45,445 nt of DNA from CAJGBR01 sp045637425 (GCA_045637425.1 JAZTZL010000005.1:1-45445); one strand, 5' to 3'; numbered from the stretch's first letter, positions 30,541 through 40,489 are shown. Translations and numbers: made by a program. Notes: a model not told the origin generated them from the letters alone.

Positions 30541-31443
30541 TTAGATGACAATCGAGTCATCGGCAGGACAAATTACTCTCAAAGCGCCCTTTTCGCAACA
30601 TATCTCGAATGGGAAACGAGGTCCCGGTTGTCCATCTATATCGGTCGTAACATCGCTCTGCGACTCGATTGACAACCTCGAACACTGAAAATGAACCATT
30701 CCGTCAGGGTAGCTCTTGCCGCCGCTATTTATGAATTTCATCACCGTATTGAATGTATTGACGATATTTCCAGACTTGACTACAATCACATCGAGCAGTC
30801 CGTCTCTAATATCGGCATTATACGCCAAACGCATATTACCCGCAGTCTGCCCATTGAATACGAAGAAAATCAACGACGAGCCCTCATACGAACCGCCATC
30901 TCCATCGAGTTTGATATTCAGTTTGCGGAAGTTCGGCAACTCGTTGAGCCCTCCCAGATAGTAGGCCAACTTACCCAGCGCGTTTTTCAATACAGTAGGA
31001 GTCTTTTGCGACACATCAGTGAACAATCCGCAGCTGAACACATTGACAAAGTAGTGACCACCGGCATTACCCAAATCCACACGCATCTCCTGTCCTGAGA
31101 GAATCTGACGACAGGCATTCAACACATTCAGCGGCATTCCCAACTGAATGGCGAAATCGTTAGCCGTTCCCGTAGGCAACACTGCAAGAGGCACATCAAT
31201 GCCCAGGCGTTTCATTATATTGACTACATAATTGACCGTACCATCTCCGCCTGCGACCATTATATGGTGAAGACTACCCAAGCAATCCACATTCAAAAAA
31301 GTCTCGTCCTGTGCCGTAAATGTAATGCAGTATGGCAACACCAAATATCCGTGTCGCTGATGCATTCGAACTATATCATCGAGAAAATCCGTAACAAAAC
31401 TCTGTCCCGAATAGGGATTATATATAAACTTGACTAGCTTCAC
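30541..31443 (-). CDS. Diacylglycerol kinase-family lipid kinase
   Basis: The 300-residue protein belongs to the DAGK/YegS group that phosphorylates a lipid hydroxyl with ATP. It has the NP-x-SG entry motif (YNPYSGQ, residues 8-14), the nucleotide loop GGDGTVN (65-71) and LPTGTANDFA (~95-104), followed by a beta-rich C-terminal domain with RDGLLDVIVV. The start is GTG (31443); the frame is closed upstream by two stops, and there is no ATG between. It follows the M23 lipoprotein gene by 18 nt. The lipid substrate is unknown; diacylglycerol or a sphingoid base are the options, since many Bacteroidota make sphingolipids. Confidence 0.85.
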   Translation of the reverse strand: MKLVKFIYNPYSGQSFVTDFLDDIVRMHQRHGYLVLPYCITFTAQDETFLNVDCLGSLHHIMVAGGDGTVNYVVNIMKRLGIDVPLAVLPTGTANDFAIQLGMPLNVLNACRQILSGQEMRVDLGNAGGHYFVNVFSCGLFTDVSQKTPTVLKNALGKLAYYLGGLNELPNFRKLNIKLDGDGGSYEGSSLIFFVFNGQTAGNMRLAYNADIRDGLLDVIVVKSGNIVNTFNTVMKFINSGGKSYPDGMVHFQCSRLSIESQSDVTTDIDGQPGPRFPFEICCEKGALRVICPADDSIVI

Positions 31444-31461
31444 TTCAGCTGATATTTTTTA

Positions 31462-32442
31462 TTATTTAACTCTCAATTTTTTGCCCAAGCCGAGCACTGC
31501 GTTGGATTTTATTCCATTCAGCGAACAGATTTTGGCTACACTTGTATTATACTTACGCGCCAAAGCCCAGAGCGTATCACCCTTCACCACCTTGTGATAC
31601 ACAGCCTGCGCGGCAGCAGAATCCTCAATCAGCGAAGTAGCAGGCTTCAATTCTACAGGTGCAGGCGTATCCTCTCCAAAACTCACTACCGAACGCCCCA
31701 CCTTGTGATAGACCATCATCGTGCCACTCTTTACGGTACGGTTTTTTGTATCCAAGACCTTCAACGGGTCGAAATGTTCGCCTGCTGCACGAATTTCCAG
31801 ATGCAAGTGGTTACCCGTAGCTCGCCCCGTTTTGCCGACAAATCCCAACAATTCCCCCTCTTCAACCACCTGATTCGGACGCACGTTTATTTTTGACAAA
31901 TGAGCATAAAGTGTCTCGAGTCCGTTATAATGGTGTACAATCACTACATTTCCGTATGCTCCGTACTCCTTCGCCATACGCACTACGCCCGGCCACACGC
32001 AGCGAATCGAATCACTTGCCGATGCCGAAAGATCGACTCCCGTGTGAGTTCTGCCGTTGCGGATTCCATATTTCGAATAGACTACATATCGTGCGAGCGG
32101 AAAACAAAATTCAGCCTTCAACGAATCGAGTTCAATGCGCCGAGACATTTCTCCATTCCCGAAAAATCCAGCTGTATATCTAATCTCGCCCTGCTCTTCT
32201 GGCGAGAATATAATTGCAGACCGAACCTTTTTTTCAGTTATTATCGTATCTGAAATAGAACTATCCTGCTCCGAATTTTGAACAACATTCTGTTTGATGG
32301 TTACAAATTGCACCTCTTGTGGCAGTGTATCATTATCGACGCACAGTTCTTGCTGTGGCGCCACAAATGAGCCGACGCTGCGTTTTACGCTAGAACAGCC
32401 CATAAACACAATAGAAATTACCAGAATGTATAACCACTTCAT
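31462..32442 (-). CDS. M23-family peptidase lipoprotein with a C-terminal LysM domain
   Basis: M23 (LytM) enzymes cut peptidoglycan peptide bridges. The 326-residue protein has a lipoprotein signal ending VFMGC (Cys16), a linker of ~100 residues, the LytM domain with THTGVDLSAS (His133, Asp137), YAHLSK (His181) and NHLHLEIR (His212, His214), and a LysM domain (YHKVVKGDTLWALARKYNTS to the end) for glycan binding. All four zinc-site residues are present, so it should be active rather than an EnvC-like activator. TACCTTTG on the minus strand (32473-32480) is its -7 box. It is coupled with the lipid kinase gene. Confidence 0.92.
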   Translation of the reverse strand: MKWLYILVISIVFMGCSSVKRSVGSFVAPQQELCVDNDTLPQEVQFVTIKQNVVQNSEQDSSISDTIITEKKVRSAIIFSPEEQGEIRYTAGFFGNGEMSRRIELDSLKAEFCFPLARYVVYSKYGIRNGRTHTGVDLSASASDSIRCVWPGVVRMAKEYGAYGNVVIVHHYNGLETLYAHLSKINVRPNQVVEEGELLGFVGKTGRATGNHLHLEIRAAGEHFDPLKVLDTKNRTVKSGTMMVYHKVGRSVVSFGEDTPAPVELKPATSLIEDSAAAQAVYHKVVKGDTLWALARKYNTSVAKICSLNGIKSNAVLGLGKKLRVK

Positions 32443-32472
32443 TTCCCGATAAATAATTTTCTTTCAAAGTCA

Positions 32473-32480
32473 CAAAGGTA
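32473..32480 (-). promoter_or_regulatory. -7 box of the M23 lipoprotein gene
   Basis: TACCTTTG on the minus strand, 30 nt before the ATG at 32442. Confidence 0.6.
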
Positions 32481-32517
32481 ATCAAAATTATTGAATGACA
32501 ACTAAATTAGGAAAACT

Positions 32518-32547
32518 AAAAAAGTGGGACTACGCCAGCCCCACTTT
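32518..32547 (-). terminator. Terminator of the outer membrane barrel gene
   Basis: AAAGTGGG and CCCACTTT (plus 32540-32547 and 32521-32528) form an 8-bp stem with an 11-nt loop; on the minus strand a T-run follows. Confidence 0.82.
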
Positions 32548-32569
32548 GATATGATTAGGTTACGAATTT

Positions 32570-35284
32570 TTAGAATCTGCTGAATCTGTAACTGAACGAG
32601 AGTGTATAGAAGCTCGAGTAGTTCGGCAGGAATCTTGTGTGCACTGAAATCGGACTATATCTCACATCTGTAGTCGAAATACAGTTCAGCACGTCATAAG
32701 CATTGAATGTAATCACACCCTGACGATTCTTGAATACTCGGCAAGCCAACTTAAGGTTAAGCAAATTGTTATTGATGTCATTATCCGAAAGGTTGCGACG
32801 ATAGGTATCATTTATGTACTCTGCATCAAATTCGAATCTATCGAGGAAATACCACTTCATTGTAGCCATAAATTGATTTCTAAATGACTCTTTAGTCTCA
32901 GGTGATATATCGTCCTCAGTGAGGTATGATGTAGTATTATTCACATCAATACGCACGTCTGTCGAGAAGTTACTTTGCAATCTGATACCCATTGAGTATT
33001 CGTTTGTGTAATTTCTATAAGACTCGTTATTGAGCATTCCATCTCGGTTACTATATCTGTATTTTGCCTCCAGGCCTATAACCATCGGATTGGTGTACTT
33101 GCTCCAGCCTGCAGTAACATACATATCGTGGTGAGTTCGGCCGCTGGCATAAGTATTGAGTGTCGAACCTGCCAATGCCTCATAATTGCCATACTCTGGA
33201 AGTATCGTATTTTTCTCGAAATAACGAATGTAATCTACAGGTGAACCTGAAATCACGCGGTCAGAAAATGCCAATCTGAGACCTCCTGTGATATCAACAC
33301 TTGCACCCAATTGATACTCGCTCATTGGTTTAAGGTTCGGATTACCCGCACGCAACGACATCGGATTTCGAACATCAAGAACAGATGACAAGTACATCGG
33401 ATTCAGGCTCTGCTTAAATCCTCGAGCACTGAGAGAGATTCTCATCTTAGGATTACGGTAATAAGATATAGAGATTCCCGGCAATACCCACAAGTCGAGA
33501 TTATCTATCTTTTCATTTGCGAAGAGGTCTTTGTAATCATACTGTTGCAAATAGACCCTCGCATTCATATCAACCTGCACATCTGACACAAAGAATCGGT
33601 ATGCCCAATCTGATTCTAATTGATATTTATGCTGCTTAACATCGGTAGACATTGTTGTATCCACCTCCATTGTGCGCTCATTGACAGCAAAGTTATATCG
33701 TTTATTATTATCATATCTAAATGTCAAATTTGTTGAGAAATTACCGCCAAGCACCACGTTTGTCTTTGCAGACAGGCTCAGGTTCGGAGCATCTCTCGAT
33801 ACAGACATAATCTTCACATCAGGATTACCCATCGCAAAGGTGGTATCCTCGCGAACCGCCATACCCTCGTTGTTGTAGTATCGACCTTCGATACCGATTT
33901 GAATACCGCGTTTCTTTGCGAAATTAAGGCTCTTCACCAAGTCTATCATCAATTTGTGTTCGTGAGTCTGCTGGTCATTTGTATGAATCTGATTAAAACG
34001 ATTTGACGAAGCACCGTCAATGAATGTTTCGCGTGAGGTTTGTGTGAATATGTCATTATTCTTTATCGTTCCGAAATACTGCAACATAACGCTCGACTGA
34101 CGTTCTTTCGTCTTGCGGAATGAGAGTCCCAACTGATGGCTATTACCCTCATCTACGCTGCTTGATGCCGATTCCGAAGTTTGTGGAGATATCAAATATT
34201 CAGACGACTCTTTAGAACGGCTCTTACCGTAGCTTGTGCCATAGTAGTATGTCAATGCTAACTGGTCGAGAAGTCTCGAAGTGCTGCGTTCATATCGACC
34301 TCCGAAGCGAGATGTTCTTGAATAGCTTGTAGGATATGTCAAACCAAAAAACGGACTGACCTTAACCGATGGTCTGTTATCCAGCGAAGCAGTCAATGAA
34401 AGTCGCATAGTGTCGTTATACATACCAAGGTTTCCAATGGCAGCATAACGGTTTCTCTTTTCGCCGTCAATATCTTCATTTCGATCGCGACCACCCTCTA
34501 CGAGAATATCCCCAGACTTGATAGATGCAAAATTCTTGAATGTTATCACACTCAATATTCTGCGTTTACGGGCATTTTCCGTACCTCTAAGTATTTCGTC
34601 AATCTCGTCTGTTTCTTCATAACTCTTCAACAAGTGAACATCTGACGCAGTAAGCGTTTTTACTGCAGTTACAGCATCTTCACCGAACAGCAACTTTCCG
34701 TTTACGTCTACACGTTCGATTCTCTGTCCATTGAAAAATACATTACCCATTTCATCGACTTTGAACAAAGGGTGGCGACGCAACAGGTCAATCAGGGCAT
34801 CACCGGTCATAGTCTTGATTGCAGCCGGAAATATCAGCGTAGTATCACCCTTCATTTGATACAAAGCGATACGACCTTTTACCACTGCTTCGTCAGCCTT
34901 CTGAACGTCAGGTTCAAGTCGAATCTTACCCAAATCTATCTCATTTTTCTGTTCATCAGGCAGCAACATTTCAAACACTTTATACCCCACACAAATAACC
35001 TCGATACGGGCATTTTTTCTCGGAGCATTGAAACGGAAGTTAGCCTCGCGGTCTGCTACATACATATTGACAGATGTACTATCGCCCTTCTTGACGATGA
35101 CATTAATCTGCGCAGCCGGCAGCGGTTCTTTTGTTTTCAAGTCAATAATCTGACCTTTGTACAAAGGTCGACCGGTCAAGGACTTTTCACTAAGGTCTAC
35201 GATTTGTGAATGGGCGACATTCAGACCTAAAATGCTGAATACGCCAAGAGTCAGCACCGTGTTTAGTAGTTTGGGAATTCTCAT
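32570..35284 (-). CDS. Outer membrane beta-barrel protein (TonB-dependent receptor-like)
   Basis: The 904-residue protein has a signal peptide (1-27), a carboxypeptidase-regulatory-like beta-sandwich (about 38-125: YKGQIIDLKTKEPLPAAQIN), a plug-like domain (LIDLLRRHPLFKVDEMGNVF and DVNGKLLFGEDA, ~165-210) and a large beta-barrel domain of alternating strands ending FSYRFSRF with the terminal Phe needed for BAM insertion. This layout fits the OMP_b-brl_3 family. Transport of a ligand through TonB is likely; no SusD partner is nearby, so glycan uptake of the SusCD kind is not supported. A possible -7 box is at 35399-35406, which would give a leader of over 100 nt. Confidence 0.87.
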   Translation of the reverse strand: MRIPKLLNTVLTLGVFSILGLNVAHSQIVDLSEKSLTGRPLYKGQIIDLKTKEPLPAAQINVIVKKGDSTSVNMYVADREANFRFNAPRKNARIEVICVGYKVFEMLLPDEQKNEIDLGKIRLEPDVQKADEAVVKGRIALYQMKGDTTLIFPAAIKTMTGDALIDLLRRHPLFKVDEMGNVFFNGQRIERVDVNGKLLFGEDAVTAVKTLTASDVHLLKSYEETDEIDEILRGTENARKRRILSVITFKNFASIKSGDILVEGGRDRNEDIDGEKRNRYAAIGNLGMYNDTMRLSLTASLDNRPSVKVSPFFGLTYPTSYSRTSRFGGRYERSTSRLLDQLALTYYYGTSYGKSRSKESSEYLISPQTSESASSSVDEGNSHQLGLSFRKTKERQSSVMLQYFGTIKNNDIFTQTSRETFIDGASSNRFNQIHTNDQQTHEHKLMIDLVKSLNFAKKRGIQIGIEGRYYNNEGMAVREDTTFAMGNPDVKIMSVSRDAPNLSLSAKTNVVLGGNFSTNLTFRYDNNKRYNFAVNERTMEVDTTMSTDVKQHKYQLESDWAYRFFVSDVQVDMNARVYLQQYDYKDLFANEKIDNLDLWVLPGISISYYRNPKMRISLSARGFKQSLNPMYLSSVLDVRNPMSLRAGNPNLKPMSEYQLGASVDITGGLRLAFSDRVISGSPVDYIRYFEKNTILPEYGNYEALAGSTLNTYASGRTHHDMYVTAGWSKYTNPMVIGLEAKYRYSNRDGMLNNESYRNYTNEYSMGIRLQSNFSTDVRIDVNNTTSYLTEDDISPETKESFRNQFMATMKWYFLDRFEFDAEYINDTYRRNLSDNDINNNLLNLKLACRVFKNRQGVITFNAYDVLNCISTTDVRYSPISVHTRFLPNYSSFYTLSFSYRFSRF

Positions 35285-35398
35285 AACGATATATTTTTAG
35301 AATTAATATTCACAAATTTTTCGCAAGATATAAATTTTTTAATAATTTCTGCTATTATTTCCTTGTAAATATTATTTATATTTTATATTATTTTCAAA

Positions 35399-35406
35399 CA
35401 AAAATA
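35399..35406 (-). promoter_or_regulatory. Possible -7 box of the barrel gene
   Basis: TATTTTTG on the minus strand fits TAnnTTTG. It lies 115 nt before the ATG, in a very AT-rich stretch, so the match may be chance. Confidence 0.3.
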
Positions 35407-35430
35407 TAAATCACTGATTACAAAAGACTT

Positions 35431-35474
35431 AAAAAAAATTAGACACCCACGCTACACATAACGTAGATGCCTAA
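35431..35474 (-). terminator. Terminator of the SPOR-like gene
   Basis: On the minus strand TTAGGCATCTACG pairs with CGTGGGTGTCTAA over 13 bp using three G-U pairs, with eight T after it (plus A-run 35431-35438). Confidence 0.85.
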
Positions 35475-35501
35475 AAAATATGATATTTAACAAACTATCT
35501 T

Positions 35502-36044
35502 TTAGTCCATTGACGACGACTCAGCCTCTTCAGCGACTTCTGTTTCAGGTTTTGTGAGTTTTTTCAGTTCTTCAACACTAACACGTTCTCTCACGATGAA
35601 TGCTTTCGGGAACTCCTTACGCAGTCTATTCAACAAAATAAGCGCCTCCTCATTCGAAATGCAAAACCCCGCACTAACTTTGAAATAAGGATTCTCGTGT
35701 GTCATCGAAGCTGGTATCTCCGGGAACAGCTCCTTAAACTTCTCAAGTGTTTCAACTGCTCCAGCACGAGCATTCTGACTATTATCAAAGAATATACTTA
35801 TGCGACTGATAGCAATCTGCTGACTGCCATCGCGAATAATCTCGCGTTTGAGAATTTCTTTCAGCACGTCCGACTCCGCAATCTTTATTCTCCCCTCACC
35901 ATCAATGCCTTCAAGTGCAGTCTTCAACGAATCGTATGTAATCTGCGGAACAACCTTCATCGCCAAACTATCCGGAGCCTGCGCTCTGAGTTGCAAAGTC
36001 ATTCCACACAACAAAACAAGCAATAAAACAAATCTGTTCTTCAT
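35502..36044 (-). CDS. Secreted SPOR-like protein
   Basis: From the ATG at 36044 the 180-residue product has a signal peptide (1-22, ending LRAQ) and ends with a SPOR-like fold: PYFKVSAGFCISNEEALILL then NRLRKEFPKAFIVRE (~residues 120-155). SPOR domains bind denuded peptidoglycan at division sites. The middle contains a helical stretch with ISIFFDNSQNARAGA. A TTG at 36050 is an alternative start. It is a single gene with -7 box TACCTTTG at 36070-36077 and a strong terminator. A role in septal wall processing is the simplest reading; peptidoglycan binding is unproven. Confidence 0.75.
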   Translation of the reverse strand: MKNRFVLLLVLLCGMTLQLRAQAPDSLAMKVVPQITYDSLKTALEGIDGEGRIKIAESDVLKEILKREIIRDGSQQIAISRISIFFDNSQNARAGAVETLEKFKELFPEIPASMTHENPYFKVSAGFCISNEEALILLNRLRKEFPKAFIVRERVSVEELKKLTKPETEVAEEAESSSMD

Positions 36045-36069
36045 AAACAATTCATATTAAGTAGTCGTA

Positions 36070-36077
36070 CAAAGGTA
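36070..36077 (-). promoter_or_regulatory. -7 box of the SPOR-like gene
   Basis: TACCTTTG on the minus strand, 25 nt before the ATG at 36044. Confidence 0.6.
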
Positions 36078-36221
36078 GGCATTTATATCCGAAAACCAAT
36101 TCATCTGCCATAGATTTTTCCACCGCACATTTTTTCTGTCATAAAATTGTACCCTGAAATACTACACACAGCCCACTATTCGTTTTTTCACTGATTAGTT
36201 ATACGAATTTACGAAAAACAT

Positions 36222-36252
36222 ATTGCGATTCGAAAAAAAATTCGTACATTTG
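36222..36252 (+). promoter_or_regulatory. Promoter of the lipA operon
   Basis: ATTG (36222-36225) and TACATTTG (36245-36252) are 19 nt apart, with the ATG of lipA 33 nt downstream. Confidence 0.7.
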
Positions 36253-36285
36253 CGTCAATTGTGAAAGTATTAAAAAATAAAATAA

Positions 36286-37164
36286 ATGTCTAAAGATTAT
36301 GGCAAGGTAACGCGTAAACCAAGTTGGTTAAAAATCAAACTGCACGAAAACAGTGAATTTGCCGAAATTGCTGCGCTGGTTAAAGAAAATAACCTGCACA
36401 CAATTTGCTCTAGTGGCAAGTGCCCCAATCAGGCCGAATGCTGGAGCAGACGCACGGCAACATTTATGATTTTGGGGGATATTTGTACCCGTTCGTGCAA
36501 GTTTTGTGCTACCGCAACAGGTAAGCCGTTGCCCGTTGATCCGAGCGAGGCTCGGAAAGTGGCTAACTCCATCAAAGTTATGGGGTTGCGTCATTGTGTA
36601 ATTACCTCAGTTGACAGAGATGACCTGCCAGATGGCGGTGCCAATGCTTGGGCTGAAACTGTCAGAACAATTCGTGAAGTGAATCCCGATGTAACCATCG
36701 AGGTATTGTTGCCCGACTTCGACAACAAACCCGAACTGATTGACATCGTGCTCGAATCTAAACCAGACATCGTGGGTCACAACATCGAAACCGTCAGAAG
36801 ATTAACTCCGCAAGTCCGTAGCCGCGCTCAATATGACCGCAGCCTGGAAGTGTTGGCTTATGTAGCATCTAAAGGATTCGCTGCAAAAAGTGGCATTATG
36901 GTCGGATTGGGAGAAACTGACGAAGAAATCTACGAAACGTTAGCAGACCTGCACAAGGCGAACTGCTCTATTGTAACATTGGGACAATATCTCAGACCTA
37001 CAATGAAACACTGGGTTGTGGATAGATATGTTCACCCGGATACATTCGCCGAGTATAAACGTCGTGCATTGGAAATCGGAATCAAGTATGTGGAGAGCGC
37101 TCCGCTTGTGCGTTCGTCATATATGGCAGACCGAGCTGCGTGTGGGTTGAAACACAATAAATAA
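36286..37164 (+). CDS. lipA: Lipoyl synthase
   Basis: LipA is a radical SAM enzyme that inserts two sulfur atoms into protein-bound octanoyl groups. The 292-residue protein has both clusters: the auxiliary C-x4-C-x5-C (Cys41, Cys46, Cys52) and the radical SAM CxxxCxxC (Cys67, Cys71, Cys74). Near the end, APLVRSSYMAD supplies the conserved RSSY serine ligand. Length and residues are normal. lipB follows after 6 nt, so both steps of lipoate attachment and sulfuration are made together. Confidence 0.98.
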   Translation: MSKDYGKVTRKPSWLKIKLHENSEFAEIAALVKENNLHTICSSGKCPNQAECWSRRTATFMILGDICTRSCKFCATATGKPLPVDPSEARKVANSIKVMGLRHCVITSVDRDDLPDGGANAWAETVRTIREVNPDVTIEVLLPDFDNKPELIDIVLESKPDIVGHNIETVRRLTPQVRSRAQYDRSLEVLAYVASKGFAAKSGIMVGLGETDEEIYETLADLHKANCSIVTLGQYLRPTMKHWVVDRYVHPDTFAEYKRRALEIGIKYVESAPLVRSSYMADRAACGLKHNK

Positions 37165-37170
37165 CAGATT

Positions 37171-37839
37171 ATGCAACAAATCATTGTCTCGAACGAGGGC
37201 ATCATCGAATACGAAAAAGCGTGGGATAAACAACACCTGCTCTTCAATGAGGCATTGGTTAGAAAATCTGAGAAATCAACCCCAAAACAACATCTATTGC
37301 TATGCGAACACCCACACGTCTACACGTTGGGCAATAGCGGCAAAGTCGGAAATATGCTGGTCAATGACGAATTCCTGAACAAAATCGGAGCAAAATTCGT
37401 CAAAATCGACAGAGGCGGAGATGTGACCTATCACGGTTATGGTCAGTTGGTAGGATACCCGATACTCGACATCGAGCCGCTGGGACTGGGATTGAAAGAG
37501 TACATCGACCGTCTTGAACAGTCAATTATCGACACCGTAGCCGAATATGGTATAGTGGCCGACAGATTGGCAGGCGCTACGGGAGTGTGGATCGATCCAC
37601 ACGGTGCAAATGCACGAAAAATCGCAGCAATAGGTGTCAGAGCTTCTCGTTGGATTACGATGCACGGATTTGGACTGAACGTAAATACCGATTTGAAATA
37701 CTTCAGTTATATCAATCCCTGTGGGTTCGTGGATAAGGGAGTAACATCGATGGAGAAAGAACTCGGCACAAAGGTTGATTTCGAGGAGTTGAAAGTTCGC
37801 TATGTCAAAAATTTCAAGCGAATTTTCGACTTTGAATGA
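37171..37839 (+). CDS. lipB: Octanoyltransferase
   Basis: LipB moves octanoyl from acyl carrier protein to lipoyl domains, the step before LipA. The 222-residue protein has EHPHVYTLG near residue 47, DRGGDVTYHGYGQLVGYP (~residues 87-104), the AAIGVRASRWITMHG stretch with the conserved Lys upstream in ARKIAA, and YINPCGF with the catalytic Cys. Everything expected is present. It sits 6 nt after lipA and 28 nt before recJ. Confidence 0.97.
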   Translation: MQQIIVSNEGIIEYEKAWDKQHLLFNEALVRKSEKSTPKQHLLLCEHPHVYTLGNSGKVGNMLVNDEFLNKIGAKFVKIDRGGDVTYHGYGQLVGYPILDIEPLGLGLKEYIDRLEQSIIDTVAEYGIVADRLAGATGVWIDPHGANARKIAAIGVRASRWITMHGFGLNVNTDLKYFSYINPCGFVDKGVTSMEKELGTKVDFEELKVRYVKNFKRIFDFE

Positions 37840-37867
37840 TTGAAAAATAATAATAAAAAAAGATATT

Positions 37868-39634
37868 ATGCCTGCAGAAAAAAAATGGATTCTAAAACCG
37901 GCGGGCAATCCCGAAACCGTAGCACAGCTTGCTAGGGCTTTGGACATTGCGCCACGGCTTGCGAATCTGCTGGTTCAGCGAGGCATTGACACTTACGACA
38001 AGGCTCAGAGATTCTTCAATCCAAAACTCGAGAACTTGAACGATCCATTCCTGATGAAGGATATGCAGCGTGCAGTGGAGAGAATCGACAAGGCTTTGTG
38101 CTGTGGCGAGCGAATTATGGTCTATGGCGACTATGATGTCGATGGTACTACAGCCGTAGCATTGGTCTATACGTTTCTCGAAAAAAGAGGTAGTCGAGAC
38201 TTGATGTTCTACATTCCTGACAGATATACAGAAGGATATGGAATATCTCGTCGCAGTATCGATTTGGCAGCCGAAAATGGCGTTAAATTGATGATTGCAT
38301 TGGACTGCGGAATCAAGGCTAACGAGAAAATCGACTACGCAGCAAGCAAAGGTATCGATTTTATCGTATGTGACCACCACTTGCCCGGAGATGAAATACC
38401 CAATGCAGTGGCCGTCCTCGACCCCAAACGAGCCGATTGTAACTACCCGTTCAAGGAATTGTCGGGTTGTGGCGTAGGTTTCAAAATGCTTCAAGCCTAC
38501 TGTCAGTACAAGGGTTTGGCTGCTGCCGAAGTCGAGAGTCTGATGGATTTGGTTGTTGTCAGCATCGCATCGGACATTGTGCCGCTGGTGGAAGAGAATC
38601 GAATTCTGGCCTACTATGGCTTGAAAAGATTGAATGAGGCGCCTAACAGAGGATTGTTGTCGGTCATTAAGTTGTGTGGTCTCGAAAAACACAACATCAC
38701 TATTGACGACATCGTATTCAAAATCGGCCCCAGAATCAATGCAGCTGGACGTATGGAAATTGACGACGAAGATGATGGAACAAGACACTACTCGGGTGGA
38801 CATCGTGCCGTCAAGTTGTTGATTGCCAATACAGACGAAAAGGCTAAGAAGTTTGGCGACTTCATAGATAAGTCGAATGCCGATAGAAAAAATATCGATA
38901 GGTCGATTACACAAGAGGCTGCCGAACTGATTGAAAAAAATCCCGATATCAAGAATCGGAAAAGTACAGTTATCTACAACCCGAATTGGGTAAAGGGTGT
39001 AGTCGGAATTGTTGCGTCGCGATTGATTGAACGTTACTACCGACCAACGGTTGTGCTGACTATGTCTAATGGTTTTGTTACGGGTTCGGCACGCAGCGTA
39101 GCTGGTTTCGACCTCTATCAAGCTGTGGAGTCTTGCGCAGATTTGCTGGAAAACTTCGGAGGACACACATACGCAGCAGGACTCACTATGAAACCTCAAA
39201 ATGTAGAGGAATTCACAAGACGTTTCAATAAATATGTCGAAGAACATATCGAAGATGATATGTTGATTCCGCAAGTTGAAATCGACTCGGAATTGTTGTT
39301 CAGTGATATAACACCAAAGTTCAGAAATACGCTCAACAGATTCCAACCATTTGGTCCAGGAAACTCGGCTCCGGTGTTCATCACTCGCAGCGTAAGCGAT
39401 AGCGGTGAGGTGCGACTTGTGGGTAACGACTGCGACCATTTGAAACTCGAACTGATTCAACACGAAAAACCAAATACTTCGATTGCAGCTATTGCGTTCC
39501 AGCAACCAACTCACTATAGCCATATTAAGTTGGGTGGTGCAATTGACGTATGCTATTGTGTAGTCGAAAACCACTACAGAGGCATTGTTACGCCACAACT
39601 TAGAGTGCGCGATATCAAGCCTGTAGAAAAGTAA
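37868..39634 (+). CDS. recJ: Single-stranded-DNA-specific exonuclease RecJ
   Basis: RecJ degrades single-stranded DNA 5' to 3' in recombination and repair. The 588-residue protein has the DHH domain with MVYGDYDVDGTTA (~residues 80-92), ALDCGI, and FIVCDHHLPGD (DHH motif ~residue 172), the DHHA1 domain with FGGHTYAAGLTM (~432) and a C-terminal OB fold. Length is typical. It follows lipB by 28 nt, in an operon with lipid and cofactor genes. Confidence 0.96.
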   Translation: MPAEKKWILKPAGNPETVAQLARALDIAPRLANLLVQRGIDTYDKAQRFFNPKLENLNDPFLMKDMQRAVERIDKALCCGERIMVYGDYDVDGTTAVALVYTFLEKRGSRDLMFYIPDRYTEGYGISRRSIDLAAENGVKLMIALDCGIKANEKIDYAASKGIDFIVCDHHLPGDEIPNAVAVLDPKRADCNYPFKELSGCGVGFKMLQAYCQYKGLAAAEVESLMDLVVVSIASDIVPLVEENRILAYYGLKRLNEAPNRGLLSVIKLCGLEKHNITIDDIVFKIGPRINAAGRMEIDDEDDGTRHYSGGHRAVKLLIANTDEKAKKFGDFIDKSNADRKNIDRSITQEAAELIEKNPDIKNRKSTVIYNPNWVKGVVGIVASRLIERYYRPTVVLTMSNGFVTGSARSVAGFDLYQAVESCADLLENFGGHTYAAGLTMKPQNVEEFTRRFNKYVEEHIEDDMLIPQVEIDSELLFSDITPKFRNTLNRFQPFGPGNSAPVFITRSVSDSGEVRLVGNDCDHLKLELIQHEKPNTSIAAIAFQQPTHYSHIKLGGAIDVCYCVVENHYRGIVTPQLRVRDIKPVEK

Positions 39635-39664
39635 TCGACACTGGGCTGTGAAAATTGTTCACAT

Positions 39665-40489
39665 ATGAGCAGTTTGATTTTACGAAATATTAATAATCCG
39701 GTGGTGATGGCAATTTTGAATATCACCCCGGATTCTTTTTTCGCAGCAAGCAGATGGCAAAGCGAAACTGCATTCCGTCATCGTGTAATCGAAGTATTGA
39801 ATCAAGGTGCAGAGATTCTCGATGTTGGGGGCTACTCTACCCGACCGGGCGCAGAAACGGTAGCTGTAGAGGAAGAATTCGAGCGAGTGAGTCGGGCTAT
39901 TGGCATTATCAGGGAGATTTCCAACTCGGTGCATATTTCTGTGGATACGTTCCGCAGTGAAATTATCGAACGCGTTGTCGACAAATATGGAAAGATAATC
40001 GTGAATGACATTTCAGCTGGCGAGGCAGACTGCAATATGCTTAAAGTCGTTGCACAAAACAAGTTGCCATATATAGCGATGCATATGAGAGGCAATCCGC
40101 AAACTATGCAGTCATTGTGCGAATACAAAAATGTGGTAGATGATGTCTGTGACTATTTCCGAAATAAAATCGTAGAACTCGAAAATTGTGGCATTGATGA
40201 CTACGCAATAGACCCTGGATTCGGATTCTCAAAGACGCTGGAACAGAACTACGAATTGCTGGGCGGAGTAGCAAAATTGACTCGATTAGGTGCTCCGGTT
40301 TTGGTCGGGGTATCAAGGAAGTCAATGATATACAAAGCATTAGACACAACAGCAGACCAATCGCTCGCAGGAACTATAGCCTTGGGCTGGGAGGCACTCA
40401 GGCAAGGAGCTATGATATTGAGAGTTCACGATGTCAAGGAGGCTGCAGATACGGTCAGATTGTGGAATATTTATCAGAATAACAGATGA
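39665..40489 (+). CDS. folP: Dihydropteroate synthase
   Basis: DHPS joins the pterin diphosphate with p-aminobenzoate in folate synthesis and is the sulfonamide target. The 274-residue TIM-barrel protein has MAILNITPDSFF (~residue 15-26), DVGGYSTRPGAETV (~56-69), VDTFRSE, NDISAGE and a late VGVSRKS. The stretches bordering the sulfa site look ordinary. Its stop overlaps the lolD start (ATGA), so the genes are coupled. Confidence 0.96.
   Translation: MSSLILRNINNPVVMAILNITPDSFFAASRWQSETAFRHRVIEVLNQGAEILDVGGYSTRPGAETVAVEEEFERVSRAIGIIREISNSVHISVDTFRSEIIERVVDKYGKIIVNDISAGEADCNMLKVVAQNKLPYIAMHMRGNPQTMQSLCEYKNVVDDVCDYFRNKIVELENCGIDDYAIDPGFGFSKTLEQNYELLGGVAKLTRLGAPVLVGVSRKSMIYKALDTTADQSLAGTIALGWEALRQGAMILRVHDVKEAADTVRLWNIYQNNR

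Noticed and set aside
37892..39598. A 568-codon open frame antisense to recJ
   Set aside because: It mirrors recJ, whose product is a clear RecJ with all motifs. The antisense product has no recognisable domain and looks like a by-product of the codon bias of recJ.
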